Source: Gaiellasilicea sp963850995 (GTDB lineage Bacteria; Actinomycetota; Thermoleophilia; Gaiellales; Gaiellaceae). Taken from it: 64,000 nucleotides of DNA. The position numbers and the translations under genes were made by a program. The DNA is taken from positions 26,337 through 90,336 of the forward strand of contig CAWKNQ010000017.1 in the NCBI GenBank assembly GCA_963850995.1, given 5' to 3'. Below the pieces are notes generated by a model. It was given only the letters and a program-made list of their open reading frames with translations. It was not told the DNA's origin and searched no databases. Shown here in pieces: positions 24,660 to 35,000 of this stretch (its first letter is position 1; every line of letters starts with the position of its first letter).

Positions 24660-25223
24660 ATGGACGCAGTGCTTTGGATCGTGCTTGCCGTCGTTGTGCT
24701 GGCGGCGATCGCGCTGATCGCGTGGATCGTCGACCGCAAGCGGCGTACCTCGCACCTGCAGGACCGATTCGGCTCCGAGTACGACCGGACGGTCGAAACC
24801 TTGGACGACCGCCGCGAGGCGGAGCACGAGCTCCGCGAACGCGAACAGCGGCACGACGAGCTCGACATCACGCCGCTGACGGCAGCGTCACGCAGCCGCT
24901 ACGCGGACGAATGGGAGCGCGTGCAGGCCCGGTTCGTCGACGACCCCGAGGGCGCGGTCGGCGACGCCGACCGGCTCGTCAAGCGAGTGATGGGCGAGCG
25001 CGGGTATCCGACCGACGACGACTTCGAGCGGCGTGCCGCAGACGTCTCGGTCGACTATCCGGACGTCGTCGAGAACTACCGCGAGGGTCACGGGCTCTGG
25101 CATCGCTACCGCTCGAGCGACGGTGACGGCGAGACCGAGGATCTGCGCCAGGCGATGGTGCACTTCCGCCGCCTCTTCGACGAGCTGCTCGAGGGCGAGC
25201 AGGTCGAAGGAGGTGTGCGCTGA
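24660..25223 (+). CDS. Membrane-anchored protein of unknown function, paralogue of the next gene
   Basis: 187 residues. One N-terminal transmembrane helix (VLWIVLAVVVLAAIALIAWIV) is followed by a basic stretch (DRKRRTSH) and a charged soluble domain: SRYADEWERVQARFVDDPEG, DADRLVKRVMGERGYP and TEDLRQAMVHFRRLFDELL. Proteins of this build are common in actinobacteria, often called secreted or general-stress membrane proteins, with no known activity. A good AGGAGGGG ribosome-binding site precedes ATG 24660, in contrast to the leaderless starts nearby. The following gene carries a related domain. Confidence 0.72.
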   Translation: MDAVLWIVLAVVVLAAIALIAWIVDRKRRTSHLQDRFGSEYDRTVETLDDRREAEHELREREQRHDELDITPLTAASRSRYADEWERVQARFVDDPEGAVGDADRLVKRVMGERGYPTDDDFERRAADVSVDYPDVVENYREGHGLWHRYRSSDGDGETEDLRQAMVHFRRLFDELLEGEQVEGGVR

Positions 25224-25224
25224 C

Positions 25225-25581
25225 ATGGCCGACGACAATCGCCTGACGACCGCCGATCTGGTCAAGGAGGCCGACGACGACGCCGAGGCCCGCGCCGACG
25301 ACGACACGGAGCGCGAGCCGCTGTTCGCAGGCGAGGACGCCGAGAGCTTCCGCTCGCGCTGGCAGGAGGTGCAGGCCGGGTTCGTCGACGAGCCGCAGCA
25401 GGCCGTCAAGGACGCCGACAGCCTCGTCGCCGACCTGATGCAGCGGCTGGCCGAGACGTTCTCGCAGGAGCGCTCGAACCTCGAGTCGCAGTGGGACTCG
25501 GGGGAGGACGCCTCGACGGAGGACCTGCGGGTCGCCCTGCAGCGCTACCGGTCGTTCTTCGACCGGCTGCTCTCCGCCTGA
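25225..25581 (+). CDS. Soluble acidic protein sharing the domain of the preceding gene
   Basis: 118 residues. After a very acidic opening (EADDDAEARADDDTEREP) it repeats the pattern of the upstream protein: SFRSRWQEVQAGFVDEPQQ, VKDADSLVADLMQRLAETF, then STEDLRVALQRYRSFFDRLL. There is no membrane helix. ATG 25225 comes just after the upstream stop (25221-25223) and follows an AAGGAGG site, so the two form an operon created by duplication. The shared motif is W..VQ..FVD.P..AV.DAD.LV...M.R. Function unknown. Confidence 0.72.
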   Translation: MADDNRLTTADLVKEADDDAEARADDDTEREPLFAGEDAESFRSRWQEVQAGFVDEPQQAVKDADSLVADLMQRLAETFSQERSNLESQWDSGEDASTEDLRVALQRYRSFFDRLLSA

Positions 25582-25591
25582 ACGAGACCGC

Positions 25592-25622
25592 GGGCGTGCC
25601 GGAGGGAGGCTCCGGCACGCCC
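25592..25622 (+). terminator. Strong GC hairpin after the 25225 gene
   Basis: A perfect 13-base stem, GGGCGTGCCGGAG with CTCCGGCACGCCC, around a GGAGG loop, eleven bases after the stop at 25581. It lacks a T-run, as often seen for actinobacterial hairpins. It separates this operon from hppD. Confidence 0.62.
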
Positions 25623-25656
25623 GAAGCCGCGCCCGGGGCGCGGTAACATCCGCGCG

Positions 25657-26757
25657 ATGGGCGAGCGCGACTTCATGCCGCTCGACGGCTGGGACCACGT
25701 CGAGCTCTGGGTGGGCAACGCGAAGCAGGCTGCCTACTGGTACGAGCACGCGCTCGGGTTCGAGCGCGTCGCCTATGCGGGCCCCGAGACGGGCGTCCGC
25801 GACCGCGCGTCGTACGTGCTCCAGCAGGGCGAGATCCGGTTCGTGCTCACGAGCGGCGTCCGCGCCGACAGCGAGATCGTCCGCTTCGCCGCCACCCACG
25901 GCGACGGCGCGAAGGACGTCGCGCTCCGGGTGCCGGACGCGCGCCAGGCGTACCGCGAGGCCGTCCAGCGCGGCGCGCGCGGGATCCGCGAGCCGGAGTG
26001 GTTCGAGGACGAGCACGGCCGGGTCGAGCTCGCGACGATCGCGACCTACGGCGAGAACGTGCACACGTTCGTGAACCGCGCCGAGTACGCCGGCCCCTAC
26101 CTGCCGGGCTACGTCTCCCTCGCGCCGAACGGGCAGCCCGCCCAGGGCGTCGGGCTCGTCGCGATCGACCACGTGGTCGGCAACGTCGAGCTCGGCCGCA
26201 TGGACCACTGGGTCGAGTTCTACGAGCGCGTCTTCGGGATGACGAACATCGTCCACTTCGGCGACGACCAGATCCAGACCGAGTACTCGGCGCTGATGAG
26301 CAAGGTGATGGCGGACGGCAGCGGCAAGATCAAGTTCCCGATCAACGAGCCGGCCCAGGGCAAGCGCAAGAGCCAGATCGAGGAGTACCTCGAGTTCAAC
26401 GGCGGCCCCGGCGTGCAGCACATCGCGCTCCAGAGCGAGGACATCGTCGGGACGATCGAGGCGCTGAAGGACCGCGGCGTGCTCTTCCTGGACACCCCCG
26501 AGGCGTACTACGAGGAGGTCGAGGGCCGCGTCGGGGCGATCGACGAGGACTACGGCGACCTGCAGCGGCTGAAGATCCTCGCCGACCGCGACGAGGACGG
26601 CTACCTGCTCCAGATCTTCACGAAGACGGCGCAGGACCGCCCGACGCTCTTCTTCGAGGTGATCGAGCGGCACGGCGCGACCACCTTCGGCGAGGGCAAC
26701 TTCAAGGCGCTCTTCGAGTCGATCGAGCGCGAACAAGCGCTCCGCGGCAACCTCTAG
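25657..26757 (+). CDS. hppD: 4-hydroxyphenylpyruvate dioxygenase
   Basis: 366 residues. Converts 4-hydroxyphenylpyruvate to homogentisate in tyrosine breakdown. The three iron ligands are visible: H172 in VAIDHVVGNV, H255 in GVQHIALQSEDI and E334 in LFFEVIERHG. The usual motifs DQIQTEYSALMSKVM, KFPINEPAQGKRKSQIEEYL (split here) and a C-terminal GEGNFKALFESIEREQ are present and length is normal. A TAACAT -10 box (25644-25649) lies seven bases before ATG 25657. The FAH-like gene two genes downstream and hmgA at 37.9 kb act in the same pathway. Confidence 0.96.
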   Translation: MGERDFMPLDGWDHVELWVGNAKQAAYWYEHALGFERVAYAGPETGVRDRASYVLQQGEIRFVLTSGVRADSEIVRFAATHGDGAKDVALRVPDARQAYREAVQRGARGIREPEWFEDEHGRVELATIATYGENVHTFVNRAEYAGPYLPGYVSLAPNGQPAQGVGLVAIDHVVGNVELGRMDHWVEFYERVFGMTNIVHFGDDQIQTEYSALMSKVMADGSGKIKFPINEPAQGKRKSQIEEYLEFNGGPGVQHIALQSEDIVGTIEALKDRGVLFLDTPEAYYEEVEGRVGAIDEDYGDLQRLKILADRDEDGYLLQIFTKTAQDRPTLFFEVIERHGATTFGEGNFKALFESIEREQALRGNL

Positions 26758-26774
26758 GTCTAACCTTCGGCGGC

Positions 26775-28112
26775 ATGACGCCGCAGCGGCGGACCGCGCT
26801 CGTCTCGATCGTGGCGGCGGCGACGCTCGTCGCGCTCAAGCTCGTCACGGGCCTCGCGAGCGGCAGCCTCGGGTTCGTCTCCGAGGCGCTCCACTCGGGC
26901 ACCGACCTGGTCGCCGCGCTGCTCACGTTCTTCGCGATCGGCGTGGCGGTGCGGCCGGCGGACGAGCAGCACCAGTACGGGCACGGGAAGGCAGAGCACC
27001 TCGCTGCGCTCGGCGAGGCGACCGTGCTCGCGCTCGTCAGCGTCGCCGTTGCCGCGCTCGCGGTCGCACGGCTCACGGGCGCCGCGGAGCACTCGCTCGA
27101 CCCGGCCTGGTGGGTCTTCGTCGTCGCCGTGGTCGTGCTCGCGATCGACCTTTACCGCACGGTGATCTCGCTCCGGACCGCCCGGCGGTTCAACAGCGAG
27201 GCGCTGCGCTCGAACGCGCTCCACTTCGCCAGCGACTTCGCCGGCACGCTGGCCGTGCTCGCCGGTCTCGTCGCGGCGGCGGCCGGCTTCCCGGAGGGGG
27301 ACTCGCTCGCGGCCCTCTTCGTCGCCGCGCTCGTGCTTCTCGCCGCCGGCCGCCTGATCCGGCGCAACGTGGACGTGCTCATGGACCGGGCCCCGGCGGA
27401 CGCCGAGGCGGCCGCGCGGGCTGCGATCGCGCGGATCGAGCCGCCGGTCTCGCTCTCCCGGCTCCGTCTCCGCCAGGCGGCCGGCCGGACGTTCGCCGAC
27501 GTCGTCATCACGGTCTCTCCCGAGGCCGCCGTCGGCCAGGGGCACGCCGCGGCCGACCGCATCGAGGCCGCGCTGGAGCGGGCGCTGCCGGAGAGCGACG
27601 TCGTCGTGCACGTGGAGCCCGACATCGACCGGGCTGCGCTGCGCGAGCGTGCCCACGCGGCCGCGCTGACGGTGCCGCGCGTGCGCGAGATCCACAACCT
27701 CAGCCTCGTCTCGCTCGACGGCGTCACGGAGCTCTCCCTGCACCTGAAGCTGCCCGGTGAGCTGCCGCTCGAGGAGGCGCACGACATCGCGGAGCAGCTC
27801 GAGCGGGCGATCGTCGGCGCCGTTCCCGAGATCGCGTCGGTGCAGACCCATCTCGAGCCGCTCGCAGAGGCGGGGCCAGGCGAGGAGGTGGAGGCGGAGG
27901 AGCTCGCGGCCGCGGTCGAGCGGGCCGCGGGCGGACCACCGCGCGCGCTGCGGCTGTTGCGGACGGAGCAAGGGGTCGTCGCCTTCGTCACGCTCGGGCT
28001 CGACCCAGCGTCGACGCTCTCCGACGCCCACGCCCGCGCGAGCGAGGTCGAGGAGCGCCTCCGCCGCGCCCGCCCCGACGTCGCCGACGTGATCGTCCAC
28101 ACGGAGCCGTGA
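26775..28112 (+). CDS. Cation diffusion facilitator with extended cytoplasmic region
   Basis: 445 residues. The transmembrane part (about 1-205, six helices) carries the CDF metal sites: SEALHSGTDLVAALLTFF in helix 2 and HFASDFAGTLAV in helix 5, and the sequence HQYGHGKAEHLAALGEA between helices 2 and 3. It would export zinc, iron or manganese in exchange for protons. A normal CDF has one cytoplasmic dimerisation domain of 80-100 residues; here about 240 residues follow the membrane part and look like three successive domains of that fold (about 215-290, 292-370, 375-445). ATG 26775 follows TAACCT (26761-26766) by eight bases. Confidence 0.87.
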   Translation: MTPQRRTALVSIVAAATLVALKLVTGLASGSLGFVSEALHSGTDLVAALLTFFAIGVAVRPADEQHQYGHGKAEHLAALGEATVLALVSVAVAALAVARLTGAAEHSLDPAWWVFVVAVVVLAIDLYRTVISLRTARRFNSEALRSNALHFASDFAGTLAVLAGLVAAAAGFPEGDSLAALFVAALVLLAAGRLIRRNVDVLMDRAPADAEAAARAAIARIEPPVSLSRLRLRQAAGRTFADVVITVSPEAAVGQGHAAADRIEAALERALPESDVVVHVEPDIDRAALRERAHAAALTVPRVREIHNLSLVSLDGVTELSLHLKLPGELPLEEAHDIAEQLERAIVGAVPEIASVQTHLEPLAEAGPGEEVEAEELAAAVERAAGGPPRALRLLRTEQGVVAFVTLGLDPASTLSDAHARASEVEERLRRARPDVADVIVHTEP

Positions 28113-28723
28113 GGCTCTGCATGTTCACGCCCGCCGAGGCCGCCCTCGAGCGGGGCTGGCCTGGGCGGATCGACGGCGACACCGTGATCCAGCTGGCTGC
28201 GCAGACGCTGCAGGCGTTCTTCACCGGAGGTTTTACGGCGCGCGAGCACGCCAGGTACCTGCTCGCCGACGTGCTCCTGCGGGCGCCGGTGCTCGAGCCG
28301 CCGGCCGTCCGGCTCTTCGACGGCCCGGACGAGTTCTCGTTTGCGAACCCGGCCGCGATCCGGTCGCCGGGAGCGGTCGTGGCGCGTCCCGAGGGGAGGC
28401 TCGACGTCGCGATGCGGCTCGCGGCATTGATCGGCTACGACGGCGAGATCGCCGGCTTCACCGGTCTTGCGGAGTGGCGCGCCCCGGAGCTCGTGCCGCC
28501 GAAGGACCGCGACTTCGCCCTGCTGCTCGGCCCGGTCGTGGAGACGGATCTCGACGGCGGGCCCGAGTGGGAGACGGCGCGCTCGCTTGCGGCCGCGAAC
28601 ACGCGCCTGCGGCCGGGCGACTTGCTCGGCGGGCCGGTGCTCGAGCTGCGCGAGGACGTCCCGAGCGGCCCCGTCGAGCTCGTCTTCGCCGGCCTCGGCC
28701 CGCTCCGCGCGACGGTCGCTTGA
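28109..28723 (+). CDS. Fumarylacetoacetate hydrolase-family protein
   Basis: 204 residues from GTG 28109, overlapping the CDF stop by four bases. It opens MRLCMFTPAEAALERGWPGR and ADVLLRAPVLEPPAVRLFDG, then ANPAAIRSPGAVVARP and AALIGYDGEIAGFTGLAEWR, a reduced FAA_hydrolase fold. FAH cleaves fumarylacetoacetate, the last step of the homogentisate pathway, which fits hppD upstream. The protein is shorter than true FAH (about 330-420), and the catalytic ExE...D metal ligands are not clearly conserved, so the reaction is uncertain. A diverged FAH-family role is the safest reading. Confidence 0.75.
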   Translation: MRLCMFTPAEAALERGWPGRIDGDTVIQLAAQTLQAFFTGGFTAREHARYLLADVLLRAPVLEPPAVRLFDGPDEFSFANPAAIRSPGAVVARPEGRLDVAMRLAALIGYDGEIAGFTGLAEWRAPELVPPKDRDFALLLGPVVETDLDGGPEWETARSLAAANTRLRPGDLLGGPVLELREDVPSGPVELVFAGLGPLRATVA

Positions 28724-29945
28724 CTACCTGCAGGTGCTCGGTGCCGGCTTGCCGGCGAAGCGGTCGGCGATCCAGCTCGACGACGTCGCGGCACGGCGAC
28801 GTGTCCGGCGGCGAGGTGAGCGATGCCGGGGATAGAGGCGGAGCTGCGACGGTCTCGCCCTGCTCGCAGAGCTTGTCCACGAGCCGCTTCGTCAGGTCAG
28901 GCGGCGATGATCGGGTCTTCAGTCGCCCTGGGTGATCAGGATCGGAGCACCGGTCCGTGGGTGCCTCCGGGCGTGTTCTGCATCGAGGATCGTCTTCCAC
29001 GGCTCCGCTTCCCACGGCGGTGTGTGGAGGAAGGTGAGGTCGAGCGCGAGCGCGGCGCGGCACCGAGGCGAGGATCTGCTTCTGGTTGTAGAGGCAGTTG
29101 CTCGGCGATCCTGCCGACGAGCGGGCGTGCCACGGGCGTGACGATCTGGTCGAGGCTGGCGTCGTCGTAGACGCTCGCCCAGGACTGCATCGCCATCGCG
29201 ATCAAGATGCGGCCGACGGTGGTCTCGATGTTGACCGCGAAGAGCTCCTCGAGATTCGGCACCGGGGCTCCGGCCGCGACCCCGACGAGGGTCAGCTCGG
29301 GTGCGTAGCCGGAGGCGAGCTGACCGGTGAAGAGCGATGCGTGCCCGCCTTGGGAGTGGCCCCACACAACGAAGTCGGCGCTCGCATTCGCCTGGGTCAG
29401 GTTGCGGGCGGCGCGCACGCTGTCCAATGCGTTCATGGCCTCCGCGTCGCCGACGAGGTACGGGTGCGGACCGGGTGTGCCGAGCCCCTGGTAGTCGCTG
29501 GCCGCAACGACGTAGCCGGCTTTCAGGAGCTCGGCGCCGCCCTCGAAGAGCAGCGGCTGCTGCTCCGGGTTCGTGACGAGCGAGGGCGCGCAGTTGGACG
29601 CGACGCCGACGGTGCCGTGCGTGTACGCGATGACCTTCCGGCCCTCCGCGGGAGGCTCTCCGTGCGGCACGACGATCAACCCACTGACGGCCGCCGGGTT
29701 GCCGTCGAAGCCGGTCGACTTGTAGAGCACCCGGTAGGCGGTCGCGCCGGGGTAGAAGCCCTCGACGACCTCGCGGCGGATGATCGTTCCTGGAGGCCCT
29801 CGGGAAGAGGCGAGGGTGCCGAGTAGAACGCTCCGGGATCGGCGCGGCCGGCGCGATCGATGGCGACGCTGATCGCTATTCCGCGAGCGAGAGGAAGGCC
29901 ACTGCGCTGATCAGGCGCAGGACGCGGCCAGGTGCCGACTCTCAC
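28724..29945 (-). pseudogene. Secretory lipase (LIP family), broken by several frameshifts
   Basis: A LIP-family (Pfam PF03583) extracellular lipase can be pieced together on the minus strand. In order: a signal-peptide-like LRLISAVAFLSLA near 29.91 kb, DPGAFYSAPSPLP, then after a one-base loss in a G-run near 29.79 kb GATAYRVLYKSTGFDG, YTHGTVGVASNCAPS, SDYQGLGTPGPHPYLVG, the nucleophile elbow WGHSQGGHASLF, then after further slips CLYNQKQILA, LDLTFLHTPPWEAE, PILITQGD, DLTKRLVDKLCEQGETV and GIAHLAAGHVAV, ending at a TAG at 28724. At least five frame changes are needed. The stop abuts the convergent FAH-like gene. Either a decayed gene or poor local sequence quality. Confidence 0.72.
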
Positions 29946-32045
29946 GGCTCGTCTCTACTGCGCGCTTCAGCTCGACGGCGTTATGAAGCTGATCCCGCCG
30001 TTAGCTGAACAGAACCGCGAGGACGACGTCGCATCTGTAGGACAGGGCTGAGATATCGGCCACACGTTTTGTTTGCTCTGGATGAGCTGTTCGTCGTCGC
30101 TGCTGAAAGCGCTGTAGAGCTTGATGGCGCTGCCCACGACGAGCGCGATCGATCGTGATCGCAGTGCTCGGATCGTCAGACCTGGCCATTCCGGCTAAGG
30201 TCGGTGATCACAGATGCTGACGAACTGCGACCTCCGGCTGCGAAGCGGTGCGGACGATGAAGATCGCCGAGGCCGGAACGACAGCGCCGCCACGACGAGA
30301 ACGCGAGGATGTCAGCGATCGGACGGATCTGCGATCAGCAGCCACCAGAGCGACGTGCGGCTCGTCCGTCGAGTCTCTCGGCGGTGTCGATCCATTGCTG
30401 TCTCATAATCAGCTAGGTGTTGTTAGCTGCAATTGAGAATACTGTGTGATTCTGAAGATAGGGTAGATGGATAGGTTTTGCGATAGATAAGGTGTCGGCG
30501 GGTGGCACGGCTGCACTGTCGCTGCGGGAGTGGCGAGGTTTCGTCGGTGACGGTGAGGGTCGCTTTCTCCAAGGCGTAAGTCGTCTACTGTTGCGCTATG
30601 GTTCGTCCTGTGTTAAGCTGCGTGCTATTAGCTGATCTGACTGCGGTGGAGCGATGTTTGAGGTAGCGACAGAGGTGCTCGCTGGAATGCTGCTCCGTCG
30701 TTTAGCGGCGGTGTGACCTCCTCGATCTCGGTGAATTTCGCGAGTGGGACGAGCGTGCAGCTCGGTGCGCTGACAGCTCGTGCTCCGGCGACGTCCTGCG
30801 GCTTTTTTTTTTAGGCTCTTCGTTTTGTGTGTGTCTCTTTTTTCTTCTAGGTCTACGTCGCTATTGTTATCAATGCCGATGATGTGTGCTGAGTGTTAGT
30901 TGCTGGTGTTGAATGCTGAGATTAGCGGAGGTGTTGTGTGCACGCGGCTCGCTGATCTCTTCTACGCCGACGCTGTCGACGGCAGGGAGCGAGCCTCTTT
31001 TGCCGTCTGGCGTTCTAGAATGTCATTGCTCGCTAGTGACGGTTTGGATGCGAGATGATTGCGCTAGTGGTGCACTCGATCCTCTGCGATCGACTGGATC
31101 GAGGTATTTTTGATGTGCTTATATGCTAGCTTTCTCTACATCGAGATCGGAGTGCGGCGTTGCAGATCGATAGGTTGCGCTGGCTGAATCTCGGTTCGCT
31201 ACCTGTCTTCCGCAGGATTTACTCTGTTCTGTGCGTCTTTTCTGTCTGCTGTGGTCTGTTACTTCGTCGGCGGCTTGCTTTCCACGTTTTGCTTGTGTTT
31301 CGGTGCTGCTGGCCTATGTTTTGTGTGCGCTTGCTGCGCTAGTTTCAAATGGGTTCGACGAGCTCTGACGGTATGCGTCCAGTTCGGGGAGCTCTCAATG
31401 ATCTGTGTGACCGCCGGTTCTTAGCGCTTGCGCTCTCGGCCGCGCTGCCGCTCCGCGTCTGTGTTCGATCGAGCCATTTCGTTATGCGTAGGGCTTGCAG
31501 TGAGATGTTAGGGCGGGTTGTGATCGAAGGGCTAGAGATCGAGCTGGCCGCGCTCTCGCTAGTAGCTAGCTGCGGAGAGTGCGTTCGTCACGTGCCGCTT
31601 TTTCGATCCTCGTCGCGAGCGCTTGTCTGACTGGTACGTCGCGCTCGGCGCTTTCGATATGGAGCGCGTCGCTGCGTCGACTCTTGCATAGCTGATGGCG
31701 TGTTGATGCGTAAGGCTCGCGTGTGCTGACGCGATGCGGCTCGCTTACTCTGTAGCGAGTACCGGTGCGCGCTAGTACGATACTGACGAGAAGCGGTCGT
31801 GAGCACCTCCGCCCTTGATTTCCGACGTGTGCGCGTCGTCTTCGCGCGCTGCTCGCGCGCGCGCCGCTGCCCCTGTCCGTTCCACCGCGAGCGTCGGCAT
31901 CGCCTTCCCGAAGGGCAGCGCCTGCGCGAGCGTCACGCGGCGTGCGCCGCTCCGCCCTGCCCTAGAACGCTGGCTGAGCGTGACTCGAGCTCCGCGGCTG
32001 CGCTGAGCGGCGCGCCGGCTGCCGCGCGCTCCGCCTAGCGTAGGA
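29946..32045. other. 2.1-kb gene-free stretch with lowered GC and a G+T-rich plus strand
   Basis: No open frame here has protein-like composition or a recognisable motif. From about 30.4 to 31.4 kb the plus strand is poor in A and C and rich in T and G, with GC near 50%, against about 70% around it; there is a run of ten T at 30803-30812 after a weak hairpin. From 31.8 kb the composition returns to normal. No direct repeats, rRNA, tRNA or CRISPR repeats were found. It lies between two heavily frameshifted genes. A large structured RNA, eroded foreign DNA or an assembly fault are all possible. Confidence 0.55.
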
Positions 32046-35000
32046 CTATGGCAGCAGTCGCTCGAGCAAGGTGACGGTGTCGAGCCCTGCGTCGGTGCGG
32101 CCGCGGTCGCGGCCGGGGCCGCCGTCGACGGCATCGCGGATCCGGTCGCGCGCCTGGATCATGTCGGCACCGCGGCCGCCGAGGAGCCGGTCAGCGCCCG
32201 GCCCGCCGGTCAGTGTGTCGTCGCCGAGCGCCCCGTAGACGCTGTCGTTGCCGCGCCCACCCTCGACAGTGTCGCCGACCGGCGCCGCCCCAGACGGCGT
32301 CGTTACCGAGACCGAGCGTGATGCGGTCGTTGCCGGGGCCGGCGCAGACGAAGTCGTTACCCGACCCCATGTCGACCTGGTTCGTGCCCATGCCGGTGAA
32401 CACCTTGTCGCGTCCCGGCCCCGCGTCGAAGGTGTTCCGGCCGGCGTCTCCGAGGAGGAGGTCGTTGCCCGGCCCGCCGGAGAGCGCGTCGTCTCCCGGG
32501 CCCGCCGACCACCGTGTCGTTGCCGGCGCCGCCGGAGAGCGTCTCGTTGCCGGGGCCGCCGTAGATGACGTCGTTGCCGCCGCGGGCGTCGATCGTGTCG
32601 TTGCCGCCGCGGCCGCAGATGACGTCGTTCCGGAGGTGCCCTGGAGATTGTCGTCGCCCGGGGTGCCGACGATCGTGCAGCGCGCGTTGCCGGCGACGAG
32701 CGGCTCGACCTGCACGGTCGCGGTGGCGCGGTTGTCGGCCGGTGTCGGATCGGGTGTCGCGGCGGCGACCGTGGCGGTGTTGTCGTACGTTGCCGGTGCT
32801 GTGACTGCGATGACGGTGATCGTCACGCGGGCGGTGGCGCCGGCGGCGAGGTTGCCGAGGGCGCAGGTGACGGTCTGCCCGGACAGCGGGCAGGTGCCCT
32901 GCGAGGCGGTGGCGCCGGTGAGCAGGAACCCGGTGGGCAGGGTGTCGGAGACCTGAACCGCCGGCGCCGGGAGGCCGCCGCCGTTCGAGACCTCGATCGT
33001 GTAGGTGAACGGGTTGCCCACCGTCGGCGCTGCCGGGTGTGGCGCGCTTCGAGACCGTGAGGTCGAACGGCAACGGCGCGTAGCGCGGGCGCTACGGCCG
33101 AGAGCGGCGGCGCCACGACCTCGAGAGCGCGCGGCGGTGTTGTCCGACGGGTTCGGATCGGCCACGGAGGATCCGCGCCGTCGCACTGTTCGTGACGGTG
33201 CTGCCGATCAAGCTGGGCTGGGCGCGCACGGTGATCTCGAGGTCCGCGGCTCTCGCCGGCGGGGCAGCGTGCCGACGTCGCAGGTGACGGTCTGGCCGGC
33301 GGCCGTGCAGCCGGCGCTGCCGCTGACGAACTCGACACCGGCCGGCAGCGTGTCCACGACCTGCACGGCCGTGGCGTCCTGCGGCCCGCCGTTCCGCACC
33401 GTCAGCTGGAACGTCACGTTCGTGCCCGCTTGCACCGGCGCCGACGGTCCGGTCTTGGTCAGCGACAGGTCCGCGCTCGGCGCGAGCGGCGTGAACGAGA
33501 CCAGAGCGTCGTTGTTGACGAAGTCGGGCTCGAAGCTGAAGACGCCGGTGATTGGGAGGGTGTTACTCGAGAGCGCGAGGTTGTCGACCTGGGTGCCGGC
33601 GCTGTCGGGCGCCAGCGTGCTCTCGATCGTGATCACGCGGTCCTCGCCGGGGCCGAGCTGGGGGATCTCGCAGAACACGATCGGGGACCCCGGGGGGAAG
33701 CCGCTGTTCTCCCTGGTCGGGTCGTACTCACAGATGCCTGTCCCTCCGGAGATCGAGATCGCAGTTGGGGGCTTCTGCAGCGCGTCCGGCAGGATGTCGG
33801 CCACCACCATGTCCACCGTTCCGGGCCCGTCGCTGTGGAGGGTGAGCGTGTAGGTGACCGGGCCTCCCGCGACCGGCTGCGCAGGCGCGAAGGTCTTCGT
33901 GATCGAGGTCTCGGCCCACGGCACCGTGGAGATCGCGGCCGACGCGCTGTTGTCGTTGGGGTTGATCTCGGTGCCGACCGGGGCGGACACGGTCGCGGTG
34001 TTGTTCAGCAGCGCGTCGGACGGATGGGTGTCGAAGCTATTCGCAATCGAGAGCTGTACGTCGATCGTGACCGGCGCCTGGCCTGGCGGTGATCGTGCCG
34101 AGGTTGCAGTCGGTTACCGAGCACGTGCCCTGCGAGGGAGTGATCGAATCGAGGATGAGGGGCGCGTCGAAGATCTCCGTGAGCTGCACGTTGGCGGCGT
34201 CGGCGACGCCGTTGTTGGTCACCTCGATGCGATATGTGATCGGATCGAGGAAGAGGAGGTAACCGACCGGCGTGAAGTTCGGCGTGCTGGTCACGACCTT
34301 CTCGACGTGCAGGTCGATCGCCGGCTCGCTGACGGCCCCGGCGTCGGTGAAGGAGTTGTTGTCGGGGTTGCCGTCGCTCGGCGCCTGCAGGGTCGCCGTG
34401 TTGCTGAGCGACCGGGCTGCGCGCTCGGGCTGACGAGCACGGGGATCGAGATCGGCGGATAGTCGCTGCCGGCGGCGAGCGCGTCCGGAGCGCGTGCACG
34501 TGACCGTTGTGCCCGACGGTCGTGCAGGCCCAGCCGGCACCGGTGGCCGGGCCGGTGAGGGTCAGCCCGGGGGGCTCGATCGTGTCGGTGACCGTCACCG
34601 CCCCGGACGTCGGCCCCGCACCGACGTTGCTGACCGTGATCGTGTACGTGCTGGGCTGCCCGGGCGAGAGCGTCGGCGAGTGCGTCTTGCCGATCGCCAG
34701 ATCGGGAACGAGCACGTTCGTGACGGCCGGAGCTGTCGCCACCGTGCTCGGAACTCCGGTCGTCGCGGCCTGGAAGGCGAACTCCGCCGTGTTCTCGATC
34801 GTCGCTCCCAACGCCAGCCCCGACGTGGCGACCGTGACCTGGAAGCTCACCGTGGCGCTCGCGTTCGGGGCGAGCGTGCCGCCCGTAGCTGGCCGACGCG
34901 CCGGTGCCGAGGCGCACCACCACGCTGACCGCCGGCGAACTCGCCGAGATCGTCGCCGGCGGCGTCGGTGAGCGGCTGCTCCGTTGAGCGTGATGCTGCC

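Noticed and set aside
31143..31155. Sequencing-adapter remnant (AGATCGGA) in the skewed region
   Set aside because: The match stops after eight bases and is not repeated; chance is enough.
30913..31630. Three short plus-strand open frames (60-93 codons) in the gene-free stretch
   Set aside because: Cys/Leu/Arg/Phe-rich translations from T-rich DNA, no start signals, no resemblance to proteins.
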